Shown here: in pieces, positions 15,348 to 22,939 of the stretch
Layout of the letters: every line of letters begins with the position of its first letter
Numbering within the stretch: position 1 is the stretch's first letter
The notes under the pieces: generated by a model
Told to the model about the DNA's origin: nothing
What the model saw: only the letters and a program-made list of their open reading frames with translations
Databases searched by the model: none
Program-made: the position numbers and the translations under genes
Assembly: GCA_964346145.1 (NCBI GenBank)
Contig: CAYFTL010000030.1
Span: forward strand, 1 to 24,442
Source of the DNA: CAYFTL01 sp964346145
Lineage (GTDB): Bacteria; Bacillota; Clostridia; Christensenellales; Aristaeellaceae
Reading direction: 5' to 3'
Length of the DNA: 24,442 nucleotides

Positions 15348-16256
15348 ATGGCGATTAGTGTAGCGGACATCAAACGGGTGAAGGGGATGGGCTTTTTACA
15401 TAATCGGGGACAGGACACATTTTCTGGGCGCATCGTAACGCGCAATGGGATTATCAGCGCAGAACAGTCCAAGCTGGTAAGCGAGGCCGCCCAAAAGTAC
15501 GGCAATGGAACGGTTGCTTTTACGGTGCGTTTGTGCCTGGAATTGCCCGGTATCAAGTATGAAGACATTCCGGCTTTTCAAGAGATGCTCGCCGAAGGTG
15601 GATTGGCAACCGGAGGAACCGGCGCAAAAGTAAGGCCGGTTGTGGCTTGCAAGGGCACCACGTGTGTTTATGGGTTATACGACACCCAAGGGCTGGCGGA
15701 TGAAATTCATGAGCGTTTTTATGAAGGCTACCGGGATGTGGTGTTGCCCCACAAATTCAAGATCGCCTGTGGCGGCTGCCCGAATAGCTGCGCAAAGCCC
15801 GATTTGAACGATCTGGGCATAGTGGGGCAGCGTGTGCCCAAGCTGAATCAAGAGAAATGCAGGCACTGTAAGGTCTGTGCCCCTGAACAAAAATGTCCGA
15901 TCCAATCATTCCAGAGGGATGACGAGAAGATTTGGACGACCGACGAATGCAACAGCTGCGGAATTTGCACAAAGAATTGTCCGTTTGGTGCGGTAGAGTC
16001 CTACGAAACGCAATATCGGGTATATTTGGGTGGACGTTGGGGCAAAAAAATCCGTATTGGCACGCCCATGATGCACTTTGTTACCCGGGATGAACTGATG
16101 GACATCATCGAAAAAGCGTTGCTGCTGTATAAGTCTGAAGGAAAAGCAGGGGAGCGGTTCGGACAGACGGTGGAGCGGTTGGGCCTGGAAGCGACCGAAG
16201 CAATGCTGCTTTCCAACGAGCTGCTGGAGAGAAAGGCAGAAATTTTAGGAGCGTAA
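15348..16256 (+). CDS. Siroheme/4Fe-4S sulfite- or nitrite-reductase-like protein with ferredoxin domain
   Basis: The start is the ATG at 15348 behind AAAGGGGAAGGG; an upstream in-frame TTG is less likely. The 302-residue protein has a nitrite/sulfite reductase ferredoxin-like N-domain. It carries siroheme-4Fe-4S cysteines in ACKGTTCVYG (Cys101, Cys106) and ACGGCPNSC (Cys141, 144, 148), then two ferredoxin-type clusters, CRHCKVC...CP and CNSCGICTKNCP. It is half the size of assimilatory reductases and resembles AsrC or the short anaerobic clostridial reductases, which are cytoplasmic and reduce sulfite or related sulfur or nitrogen oxyanions. The first cysteine pair is spaced by four residues rather than the classical five. 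No AsrA/AsrB partners are nearby; the preceding reductase may be the functional partner (inference). Confidence 0.85.
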   Translation: MAISVADIKRVKGMGFLHNRGQDTFSGRIVTRNGIISAEQSKLVSEAAQKYGNGTVAFTVRLCLELPGIKYEDIPAFQEMLAEGGLATGGTGAKVRPVVACKGTTCVYGLYDTQGLADEIHERFYEGYRDVVLPHKFKIACGGCPNSCAKPDLNDLGIVGQRVPKLNQEKCRHCKVCAPEQKCPIQSFQRDDEKIWTTDECNSCGICTKNCPFGAVESYETQYRVYLGGRWGKKIRIGTPMMHFVTRDELMDIIEKALLLYKSEGKAGERFGQTVERLGLEATEAMLLSNELLERKAEILGA

Positions 16257-16269
16257 TTAATACAGAAGC

Positions 16270-16317
16270 GATTGCCTCGCGGCTTGGCACGGATTTGCCG
16301 AGCGGCGAGGCAATTTT
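16270..16317 (+). terminator. Strong intrinsic terminator
   Basis: ATTGCCTCGC with an inner GCTTGGCA arm pairs with TGCCGAGC and GCGAGGCAAT (one bulge), then TTTTG. It ends the CoA-disulfide reductase/sulfite-reductase-like transcript. Confidence 0.9.
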
Positions 16318-16355
16318 GTAGATGAGTAACATGCTTTTTAAAGGGTGGGTAAAAA

Positions 16356-17726
16356 ATGAATGATATACGATTGCTGCTGCAAAAACAGAAACAGTTTTGG
16401 GACGCGGGCACCACTCGCCCGATCGCTTTCCGGTTGAATGCGCTGCGCACCTTACAAGCCGAGATTGTCAATCGGGAAGCCCAGATTATGGATGCGCTCA
16501 AACAGGATTTGGGCAAGGCCGCATTTGAATCCTATGCGACCGAGATTGGCTTTGCGCTGGAAGAGATAAGGAGCACGATAAGGCGCTTACCTCGCTGGGC
16601 AAAAGCGCAGCGCGTGTCTACACCGCTCATGCACTTTCCGTCCTCCAGCAAAATCTTGTATGAGCCTTATGGAAATGTGTTGATCATGTCGCCATGGAAC
16701 TATCCCTTTCAGCTTGCAATTGCACCGCTGGTGGGTGCGATAGCTGCCGGCAACACCTGCATAGTCAAGCCGTCGGCCTATGCAGCCAATACGGCAACAG
16801 TCGTGCGCGAGTTGCTCGCCGCTTGCTTTGATGCGGAGTATGTGTCCACCGTGCTGGGCGGCAGACAGCAAAACCAAGAACTGCTTAATCAAAGGTTTGA
16901 CTACATCTTTTTTACGGGGAGCGTGGCGGTGGGCAAACTGGTTATGGAATCCGCTGCGGCCCACTTAACGCCCGTCACCCTTGAACTGGGTGGAAAGAGC
17001 CCGTGCCTCGTTGATTCGACGGCCGATATTTCCGTTGCCGCCAGGCGTATCGTCTGGGGAAAGTTTTTAAACGCAGGCCAAACCTGTGTGGCGCCCGACT
17101 ATGTGCTGGCTCACAGGGGCATAAAACAACAGTTGATACGCTGTATGGGCGAAACGGTCGAGCAGTTTTATGGAAAAAATCCGATTGCAAACGATGCGTA
17201 TCCTAAGATCGTCAATCGCAAACACTACGACCGCCTGGTAGAGCTGATTGATGCAGACAAAATTATATACGGCGGACAGGCATCGGCGGAACGGCTGAAG
17301 ATTGAACCGACCGTGTTGGTTGATGTGAATTGGGATTCTCGCATTATGCAGGATGAAATATTTGGTCCGATTTTGCCGATTTTGGAATTTACCGATGTGG
17401 ATGATGCCATTGACCAAATCAATAAACGCGCCAAACCGTTGGCATGCTATATGTTTTCCAGGAACAAGGCGCAAATTGATCAAGTCCTTAGCAGGGTGCC
17501 CTTCGGTGGAGGTTGCGTGAACGATACCATAGTGCACCTGGCCAACTCCAATCTACCCTTTGGCGGTGTGGGGCAGAGCGGCATGGGCAGCTATCATGGC
17601 CAACATAGCTTTAACACATTTTCTCATAAAAAGTCGGTGCTGAAGAAGGCCAACTGGCTGGATCTGCCGGTGCGTTATCCGCCGTTTAAAAACAAACTGA
17701 AGCTTCTTAAGAAATTGATGAAATAA
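16356..17726 (+). CDS. Aldehyde dehydrogenase, class 3 type
   Basis: The 456-residue protein oxidizes aldehydes with NAD(P)+. It matches the short class 3 (ALDH3) branch: SPWNYPFQLAIAPL, FFTGSVAVGK, catalytic Glu210 in LELGGKSPC and catalytic Cys244 in NAGQTCVAPDY, then EIFGPILPI and PFGGVGQSGMGSYHG. The C-terminus (FNTFSHKKSVLKKANWLDLPVRYPPF) is typical of the branch, often linked to long-chain aldehydes. The tail after it is very basic and could associate with membrane. The start is the ATG at 16356 behind AAAGGGTGGG. It follows a strong terminator and stands alone; no clear promoter was found in the 38 bases between the terminator and its start. Confidence 0.95.
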   Translation: MNDIRLLLQKQKQFWDAGTTRPIAFRLNALRTLQAEIVNREAQIMDALKQDLGKAAFESYATEIGFALEEIRSTIRRLPRWAKAQRVSTPLMHFPSSSKILYEPYGNVLIMSPWNYPFQLAIAPLVGAIAAGNTCIVKPSAYAANTATVVRELLAACFDAEYVSTVLGGRQQNQELLNQRFDYIFFTGSVAVGKLVMESAAAHLTPVTLELGGKSPCLVDSTADISVAARRIVWGKFLNAGQTCVAPDYVLAHRGIKQQLIRCMGETVEQFYGKNPIANDAYPKIVNRKHYDRLVELIDADKIIYGGQASAERLKIEPTVLVDVNWDSRIMQDEIFGPILPILEFTDVDDAIDQINKRAKPLACYMFSRNKAQIDQVLSRVPFGGGCVNDTIVHLANSNLPFGGVGQSGMGSYHGQHSFNTFSHKKSVLKKANWLDLPVRYPPFKNKLKLLKKLMK

Positions 17727-17747
17727 AAATATTGAATAGAAAAATGA

Positions 17748-17783
17748 AACCGCTTCGCTTAACGAAATAAGCAAAGCGGCTTG
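17748..17783 (-). terminator. Terminator of the LCP gene, possibly bidirectional
   Basis: CCGCTTCGCTTA pairs with TAAGCAAAGCGG (one mismatch) around a six-base loop. On the minus strand the stem is followed by TTTCATTTTTC, so it mainly serves the LCP gene; it may also stop the aldehyde dehydrogenase transcript. Confidence 0.78.
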
Positions 17784-17803
17784 GCTTGGTGTGTAGATAA
17801 ACA

Positions 17804-18781
17804 TTAGTTATAAATGTATTCGCGTAGCAAACGCTTGTTTTCGTCAAGGTTGGGGCGAATGCTCCAGATGCCGTCTTTGTTTCCGCTGTCGTAGGTGCCG
17901 TCAAACGGGATGCGGTTTTGTTCCATGCTGCCGTTAAGCATTACCACTGCTCCCAAGCGGCCGATGTCCACAATGTTTAGGTTGGTGTCGCAATACTGAA
18001 GGGCGGTTCTGCCAAACTGAACTAAAGTAAGTGGATTGCGCGTTTTTCGCGCTTTTTTGAGCAGCGCTTCAAGCACCGTGCGCTGGCGCTCTGCGCGCTT
18101 GTAGTCGGAATCGATTTTGCGTATGCGCGAGTATGCCAACGCTTGGGAACCATTTAGGTGGGTGTTTTCCCCATAATTGGTGAGTTCGCTATATTGAGCG
18201 TTGGCCACCTCGCGGCTGGCATCGCCGGCATAGCGGTTAATTTGTTTCATTTCTTCTTGGGTGATGTCGATATTGACGCCGCCCAACGCATCCACCAGGC
18301 TGGGAAAGCCGTAAAAATCAATGACCGCGTATTTGGTAATGTCTAATCCGAAAGCCTGGTTAACGGTGCGCACAGCCAGTTCAGGGCCGCCATAGGCGTG
18401 GGCGGCATTGATCTTGTTTGTGCCATGCCCTTCGATGGGCACCATAGTGTCCCGCATGATGGAGGTGAGTTTTATCCTGCCATCCCAGTTGTTGATGGAA
18501 GCGATCATGATGCTGTCGGTTCGGCCGTTTTGATCTTGGCTTCGGCTATCGGCGCCCAATAATAAAACATTGGTCCAGCCGCCAGGCGTAGAGCTGGTGG
18601 CAAAGTTCCCACCACCAAAGAAGCTGCCCAAGCCGCTGATGCTGTTGAAGGCTACAAGCCCAACCACCAATATCAAAGCAAACGCAATCACGATTTTGAT
18701 CAGGCCAAATAGGCAGCAACCGCGCCGCCTGCGTACCGGTCTGCGTTTTGCTCTTCTGGGTTCTTCGTACAAATTTACCAC
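17804..18781 (-). CDS. LytR-CpsA-Psr (LCP) family cell-wall protein
   Basis: The 325-residue protein starts with a very basic cytoplasmic segment (KRRPVRRRRG), one membrane anchor (~26-49), then an extracellular LCP domain: VLLLGADSR, GRTDSIMIASIN, LTSIMRDTMVPI, KINAAHAYGGPELAVRTVN, FYGFPSLVDALGGVNI, and YSRIRKIDSDYKRAERQR. These arginines and aspartates bind the lipid pyrophosphate; the family transfers undecaprenyl-linked glycopolymers to peptidoglycan. The start is a GTG at 18781 just after an in-frame TAA. The ribosome binding site is weak, so the gene may be poorly translated or the start may be misassigned. It is transcribed alone and ends at the hairpin 17748-17783. Confidence 0.93.
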   Translation of the reverse strand: MVNLYEEPRRAKRRPVRRRRGCCLFGLIKIVIAFALILVVGLVAFNSISGLGSFFGGGNFATSSTPGGWTNVLLLGADSRSQDQNGRTDSIMIASINNWDGRIKLTSIMRDTMVPIEGHGTNKINAAHAYGGPELAVRTVNQAFGLDITKYAVIDFYGFPSLVDALGGVNIDITQEEMKQINRYAGDASREVANAQYSELTNYGENTHLNGSQALAYSRIRKIDSDYKRAERQRTVLEALLKKARKTRNPLTLVQFGRTALQYCDTNLNIVDIGRLGAVVMLNGSMEQNRIPFDGTYDSGNKDGIWSIRPNLDENKRLLREYIYN

Positions 18782-18851
18782 TACTTTCGTTTATCTGTTT
18801 TTGAAATTATGTATTCTGTGCATAAGACGTACAAAGTTTGAAGGGAGTTGC

Positions 18852-18915
18852 GGCTGTTTCGTTCAAGTTCGGGCTGGTGACTGTAATGATAACAATCATA
18901 AAGCGTGAAACAGCC
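18852..18915. repeat. Perfect 9-bp inverted repeat in the LCP/NusG-II divergent spacer
   Basis: GGCTGTTTC (18852-18860) and GAAACAGCC (18907-18915) are exact inverted copies, 46 bases apart, enclosing a small palindrome ATGATAACAATCAT. It lies in the leader side of the LCP gene. It could be a folded leader or a regulator site; neither strand has a T-run after it. Confidence 0.55.
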
Positions 18916-18952
18916 ATATTGCCTATTTTAACACAAATTGAATGGCGTTGCA

Positions 18953-18981
18953 TTGAATTTTTAGAATGATTCTAGTAAAAT
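18953..18981 (+). promoter_or_regulatory. Sigma-A promoter of the NusG-II/Gx pair
   Basis: TTGAAT (18953-18958) and TAAAAT (18976-18981) are separated by 17 bases, 31 bases upstream of the start codon. The leader would be short, about 25 bases. Confidence 0.65.
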
Positions 18982-19012
18982 GAACTTGTTTTACAGGGGA
19001 AGCGGGAGAAAT

Positions 19013-19372
19013 ATGAAAAAAAGAGATTTGTTGCTAATCTTGGGGATTGTTGTGGCGATAGCCGCAACCTATGTGGTTTTTGTGATGGTTAAGCCTGAGG
19101 CCCGGGTGGCCGTAGTGCGAGTAGATGGTCAGGTTGTAAAAAGATTGCCCTTGGACAACAATGCGCAATATGCGATCGACCAAGGGGAAAAGCATAATCT
19201 GGTGGTGATTGAATCGGGCAAGGCATTTATGGAGGAGGGCAGCTGCCCGGACAAAGTTTGCATCAACCAAGGCAAAAAACATCGGTCGGGTCAGAGCATT
19301 GTGTGTTTGCCCAACAAAGTTTCGATAGAGTTAGAAGGGGGCGCGGTAGAAGCGCTCGATGCGGTGAGCTAA
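19013..19372 (+). CDS. NusG domain II-containing protein
   Basis: The start is the ATG at 19013 behind GGGAG, giving 119 residues; an earlier ATG at 18980 lies in the promoter. One N-terminal membrane segment (LLLILGIVVAIAATYVVFVM) anchors a small extracytoplasmic NusG-II domain with the family core CPDKVCINQG and IVCLPNKVSI. Its function is not established; these proteins are often encoded beside Gx/heptaprenyl-synthase-component-I transporters, as here, and near flavin-based electron-transfer or isoprenoid genes. The three cysteines in CPDKVC and IVCLP are conserved in the family. Its TAA stop shares a base with the next ATG, so translation is coupled. Confidence 0.85.
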   Translation: MKKRDLLLILGIVVAIAATYVVFVMVKPEARVAVVRVDGQVVKRLPLDNNAQYAIDQGEKHNLVVIESGKAFMEEGSCPDKVCINQGKKHRSGQSIVCLPNKVSIELEGGAVEALDAVS

Positions 19373-19902
19373 TGAAAAACTCAAACAGGACAACGCGGCC
19401 TGCGCAAAAAATTGCGCTGGCTTCGGCTATGGTGGCACTGGCGCTGGCGCTATCGGCGATAGAGGCCATGATTCCCATGCCGATCCCCGTCCCCGGAGTC
19501 AAATTGGGCTTGGCGAACTTGGTGGTTTTGGTAGCGCTTTACCTATTTGGGGCAAAGTTTGCACTAAGCATTAGCGTGGCCAGGATACTGTTGGCTGGGT
19601 TGCTGTTTGGGAGTGGTTCCAGCATATTGTATGCGTTAAGCGGAGGCCTTTGCTCGTTTTTTGCCATGTGGTTAGCCAAAATGTGCCTAAAACTGAACGT
19701 GTACAGCGTGAGCATAGTCGGCGGAATCGTGCACAATATGGGGCAGCTAATCGTAGCCGGGCTGGTGGTGCGCACGTTGCAGCTGGGCGGATACCTGCCG
19801 GCTTTAATATTATTTGGTGCGGTTACGGGACTTGTGAACGGCATTGTTGGCAAACTGCTGATCGATAGCCTAAAAAAAGTGGTAGGTCGAATGCTGGGCT
19901 AA
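19372..19902 (+). CDS. Gx transporter family / heptaprenyl diphosphate synthase component I-like membrane protein
   Basis: The 176-residue protein starts at the ATG at 19372, overlapping the previous stop by one base (TAATG). It is almost entirely hydrophobic with five or six membrane segments and carries the family motif IPMPIPVPGVKLGLANLVVL at about 33-52, then ARILLAGLLFGS and GGIVHNMGQL. The annotation as heptaprenyl diphosphate synthase component I is historical; the shape is that of an ECF-type small-molecule transporter. Substrate unknown. It works with the NusG-II protein, by synteny. A longer in-frame reading from 19258 lies inside the upstream gene and was rejected. Confidence 0.85.
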   Translation: MKNSNRTTRPAQKIALASAMVALALALSAIEAMIPMPIPVPGVKLGLANLVVLVALYLFGAKFALSISVARILLAGLLFGSGSSILYALSGGLCSFFAMWLAKMCLKLNVYSVSIVGGIVHNMGQLIVAGLVVRTLQLGGYLPALILFGAVTGLVNGIVGKLLIDSLKKVVGRMLG

Positions 19903-19923
19903 CGGCCGCTGAATTATTGAAAC

Positions 19924-19965
19924 AAAAAACATCCGATCAGAAATGATGGATGTTTTTGTTTTTAT
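19924..19965. terminator. Bidirectional terminator
   Basis: AAAAAACATCCGATCA pairs with TGATGGATGTTTTT around a GAAA loop, with As before and Ts after. It ends the Gx gene on the plus strand and the acidic-tail protein gene on the minus strand. Confidence 0.85.
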
Positions 19966-19973
19966 GTTTGGGT

Positions 19974-20594
19974 TTATCCGACCGGCACCGCGAAACCTTC
20001 GGACTCTGTGGATTCATCCACGGAGTCGCCTTCCGTAGGCAATTCCTGGCCTTCGTCGGGAACGTTTGCATCGCCTTCTATGGGCATATCCCCTTCTATG
20101 AACGCATCCCCTTCAACGGGTATGCCCAGCCCTGGGTTTTCCATGCCGCTATAATCCTGACCTTCTTCGGGTACATACCCTTCGGGGTAGGAGGTGCCGT
20201 CGCCGGTATCGGAGGGGGCAGCGCTGCCGTTGACCATGCCGATCAATTCATTTTTGGCATCGTCCGAGGTCATGGTGCCTGAAAGTACGTTCCAGGAAAG
20301 ATTTTTCAAATCGGTCAAGATTGTAGGGCGTCGTACATATACATAAATTTGGCCCACAAAAACGGCTACGCACAAGACGAGCACCAACAGACTCACACAG
20401 GTATAGATGATTCTGCGCTTTTTGTGCTGTATTGTAATTCGTGTAGAAGTTCGCACAAAACCGACCGCGCTGAAAATAATGTTTAAAAAAGGAAGCCAAC
20501 ACAAAAGAAACGCAGCAATGCTCCATCCTAAGCCTTGCCCTAATTTGATGCGCTCTTCGCGCTCCTGTGCATTGGAAATCGTTATATTGTTCAT
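19974..20594 (-). CDS. Two-TM membrane protein with acidic repeat tail, function unknown
   Basis: No family was recognized in this 206-residue protein. It has a short cytoplasmic start, two membrane segments (~23-47 and ~62-86) around a basic loop (HKKRR), then an outward-facing region. The last ~70 residues are low complexity, rich in Glu, Asp, Gly and Pro, with a six-residue unit (VEGDAF, IEGDMP, IEGDAN) encoded by 18-bp repeats. The start at 20594 has GAGGGG upstream, and a good promoter is present, so the gene is probably real. The acidic tail may bind cations or lie in the cell wall; that is a guess. It stands alone and shares a terminator with the Gx gene. Confidence 0.7.
   Translation of the reverse strand: MNNITISNAQEREERIKLGQGLGWSIAAFLLCWLPFLNIIFSAVGFVRTSTRITIQHKKRRIIYTCVSLLVLVLCVAVFVGQIYVYVRRPTILTDLKNLSWNVLSGTMTSDDAKNELIGMVNGSAAPSDTGDGTSYPEGYVPEEGQDYSGMENPGLGIPVEGDAFIEGDMPIEGDANVPDEGQELPTEGDSVDESTESEGFAVPVG
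20069..20122. repeat. Three 18-bp tandem repeats in the acidic tail
   Basis: CCTTCTATGGGC, CCTTCTATGAAC and CCTTCAACGGGT recur at exactly 18-base steps and encode the EGD hexapeptide units. Such repeats can change copy number by slippage. Confidence 0.75.
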
Positions 20595-20657
20595 CTATAA
20601 ACCCCTCTGCAAATTTATCATTAACCTATCATCTGTCGAAATAACACAATCAGCATT

Positions 20658-20686
20658 ATTGTATCAGACAGATAATCAGAAAACAA
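20658..20686 (-). promoter_or_regulatory. Sigma-A promoter for the acidic-tail protein
   Basis: On the minus strand TTGTTT (20681-20686) and TACAAT (20658-20663) are 17 bases apart. An ATCTGTC/GACAGAT inverted repeat spans the -10 region and transcript start, and could be an operator. Confidence 0.65.
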
Positions 20687-20704
20687 GAGAACCGAAGCTT
20701 TCTT

Positions 20705-20743
20705 AAATCAGACGAAGGGGCGGTCAAATGGGTTCCCTGATTT
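20705..20743 (-). terminator. Weak hairpin just after the kinase gene
   Basis: AAATCAG and CTGATTT can pair across 25 bases immediately after the kinase stop. On the minus strand it is followed by AAGAAAGC rather than a T-run, so termination here is doubtful. Confidence 0.3.
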
Positions 20744-20745
20744 GT

Positions 20746-22176
20746 TTAGAGCGGCAAAATGAGTATAAAACTGGAGCCCACTCCTGGCTTGGAAAGAACT
20801 TCGATCTTGCCGCGGTGACCCAGGGCGATAATTCGGGCGATGGAAAGGCCAAGCCCGTGCCCTTGAATTTGATTGCTGCGGGCCGAGTCGGCGCGATAAA
20901 AACGCTCGAAGGCTTTGGATAAGTCTTCGCCGGTCATGCCGATGCCGTTATCCCGAACAGTGAAATGGTAACTGTTTTCCACTTTTTTTCCGCTTAAATG
21001 AATTTGGCCGCCGGGTTGGGTGTATTTGATGGCGTTATCGATAAAAATCCGCAAGGCTTGCTTGAGTGCATTTCGATCGCCCAACAAAAGACAGCTTTCG
21101 CTCTCTTCCAAGAGGATGGTTCGTTCCTGAATAATCAGCTGCGTATCCCTGAATAGCTCGTTGAGCAGCTCGCTGGCGTCGAAAGTCGAAAGCTCCATTT
21201 TTAGCGTGAGCTTGTCATGGCGGGCCAAAAACAACAAGCTTTCCACCAGCCCCTGCATCCCGACGCTTTCGCTGAGAATGGCTTCAATGGACTCGTCGCG
21301 AATTTCAGGGTCGTCTTTGCCCCAACGATTGAGCATGCGGGCGTAGCCCTGTATAACCGCGATGGGGGTGCGCAATTCGTGTGACGCATCGGACACAAAT
21401 TGCCTTTGGCTGTTGTAGGACACCTCTATGCGCGAGAGCATATCGTTGATAACGATGGCCAGATCCTTCAATTCGTTTTGGGTGCCGCTGATATTTATGC
21501 GCGCACTTAAATTGTTGACCGACAGGGTCTGGGCAATTTCGGCGATTTGGTTTAATGGCTGCAAAAGGCGTTTGCTGGAGATGCGGCTGCGCTGCACCAA
21601 GGTTATTGCCCGCAGCAGTTCTAGGATCGTCAATATGCCGAGCACCGCCAGCCAAAACATGACCGGTTTGGTGACGTCATAGACCTGAAAAATCGTGTAC
21701 GGATTTAGCACTTCTGAGTCGGTTGCAGAAATGGGTAGACTCACAAACAATTGGTTGCTGTTTTCCAGGTAGACCAATCCGGTGGACCGTATAGGTAGCA
21801 AATTTTCGGGTGTTCCGGCTATCCACTTTCCTGCGGAGTCGTATACGCATGTCCAAATATCCTCTTGCTGGTAAAACGTCTGATCTCCTGCTACAATTGC
21901 GGGCAGTTGATCATAGGTTTTTAAGGTGTTTTGCACGTAGGGGATTGCGCATAGCCCCAAGAAAAGTAATGAGAAGAAAAACAAATGCCCAAACAAAGAA
22001 CGCAACAAAAGCCACGCATAATTCAGTGAAATGCGTAGGCTTAGGGATAAGCGAAAGCGAAGGCGCAGCTGATCGAAATAATCGCTAACGGCGTTTAACC
22101 ATTGCGTTCCTGATCGGCGCGTCTTTGGCTTTGTATCCTTTGTTTTTTTCTCTTTTGGTATTTTAACCTTCTTCAT
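20746..22176 (-). CDS. Sensor histidine kinase of a two-component system
   Basis: The start is taken at the ATG at 22176, overlapping the end of the response regulator gene by 14 bases; the longer GTG frame at 22197 adds only seven odd residues. The 476-residue protein has a basic start, membrane segments near 55-80 and 170-190 bracketing an extracellular sensor of about 90 residues, a HAMP linker, and the phosphoacceptor His266 in SDASHELRTP. It ends with the ATPase N, G1, F and G2 boxes (DNAIKYT, DNGIGM, FERFYRADSAR, GHGLGLSIA). It phosphorylates the regulator encoded just upstream. It lacks a good ribosome binding site of its own, so translation is probably coupled. The signal is unknown. 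Confidence 0.95.
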   Translation of the reverse strand: MKKVKIPKEKKTKDTKPKTRRSGTQWLNAVSDYFDQLRLRFRLSLSLRISLNYAWLLLRSLFGHLFFFSLLFLGLCAIPYVQNTLKTYDQLPAIVAGDQTFYQQEDIWTCVYDSAGKWIAGTPENLLPIRSTGLVYLENSNQLFVSLPISATDSEVLNPYTIFQVYDVTKPVMFWLAVLGILTILELLRAITLVQRSRISSKRLLQPLNQIAEIAQTLSVNNLSARINISGTQNELKDLAIVINDMLSRIEVSYNSQRQFVSDASHELRTPIAVIQGYARMLNRWGKDDPEIRDESIEAILSESVGMQGLVESLLFLARHDKLTLKMELSTFDASELLNELFRDTQLIIQERTILLEESESCLLLGDRNALKQALRIFIDNAIKYTQPGGQIHLSGKKVENSYHFTVRDNGIGMTGEDLSKAFERFYRADSARSNQIQGHGLGLSIARIIALGHRGKIEVLSKPGVGSSFILILPL

Positions 22177-22855
22177 ATCGCAGCAAGTACCCCACACCGC
22201 GTATGGTGTGAATCAGTTTTACGTTGTATAGATCGTCGATTTTTAAGCGGAGGTAGCGAATGTACACATCCACCACGTTGGTATCGCCCATAAATTCGTA
22301 TCCCCAAACATTACTCAGCAAATCTTCTCTGGAAAGGGCTATGTTTTGGCGTTGCAAGAGGTATTCCAGCAGGTCGAATTCTTTTTTAGTAAGCCGAATG
22401 AGTTCTTCGCCAAATTGAACGCTGCGGCTGTTGGAATTTAGTTTTAGTGGCCCGGCTTCTATCCATGGAGAAGTCTCCTTGGAGGTATCAGAAGAATTTT
22501 TGCGTTTTAGTGCCACACGAATTCGGGCCAACAGCTCCTCGATCGCGAAGGGTTTGGTCATATAATCGTCGGCGCCCATATCTAGTCCCATGACTTTGTC
22601 CGAAATATCATCCTTGGCGGTCAACATGATGATGGGAAGGCCATCGCTTTGGCGTATGCGTCGGCAAACCTCGATTCCGCTTAGTTGAGGCAACATCAAA
22701 TCCAGCACGATTAGATCGGGTTGCCATTGTTCATGTTGATTGAGCGCTTCGCGGCCATCGTTTGCAACCTTTATCTGGTAACCTTCGTGGTTCAATTCTA
22801 GCTCTAAATAACGTGCCAGTTTTTTTTCGTCTTCTACGATCAATATTTTTTGCAT
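22163..22855 (-). CDS. OmpR/PhoB-type response regulator
   Basis: The 230-residue protein has a receiver domain (1-~115) with acidic pocket VEDE, phosphoacceptor Asp52 in LDLMLP, Thr79 and Lys101, followed by a winged-helix DNA-binding domain (~133-228) with LTKKEFDLLEYLL, VWGYEF, VVDVYIRYLRLKI and IRGVGYLL. It would bind direct DNA repeats when phosphorylated by the adjacent kinase. The start at 22855 has AGAGGA just upstream. The spacer to the DUF4342 gene is only 84 bp and holds a terminator, so the system is transcribed either by readthrough or from a promoter in that short spacer; none is clear. Confidence 0.97.
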   Translation of the reverse strand: MQKILIVEDEKKLARYLELELNHEGYQIKVANDGREALNQHEQWQPDLIVLDLMLPQLSGIEVCRRIRQSDGLPIIMLTAKDDISDKVMGLDMGADDYMTKPFAIEELLARIRVALKRKNSSDTSKETSPWIEAGPLKLNSNSRSVQFGEELIRLTKKEFDLLEYLLQRQNIALSREDLLSNVWGYEFMGDTNVVDVYIRYLRLKIDDLYNVKLIHTIRGVGYLLRYEEG

Positions 22856-22871
22856 CTTTGTCCTCTTCGCG

Positions 22872-22921
22872 TGTTTATAAAAACCTTAATACCATCGCCG
22901 CTTGTGACGATGGTATTAAGC
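22872..22921 (-). terminator. Perfect 13-bp hairpin between the DUF4342 gene and the response regulator
   Basis: CTTAATACCATCG (22885-22897) and CGATGGTATTAAG (22908-22920) are exact inverted copies around a ten-base loop. On the minus strand the stem is followed by GTTTTTATAA, fitting an intrinsic terminator for the DUF4342 gene. Confidence 0.82.
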
Positions 22922-22939
22922 CATTACCCATTTTAATTA

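Noticed and set aside
18881..18900. ATGATAACAATCAT as a possible Fur or PerR box
   Set aside because: The match to either consensus is too poor and no iron or peroxide gene is adjacent; kept only as part of the inverted-repeat observation.
20069..20122. CRISPR-like array
   Set aside because: The repeats are adjacent without spacers, lie inside a coding frame, and no cas genes are present; no CRISPR array was seen anywhere in the window.
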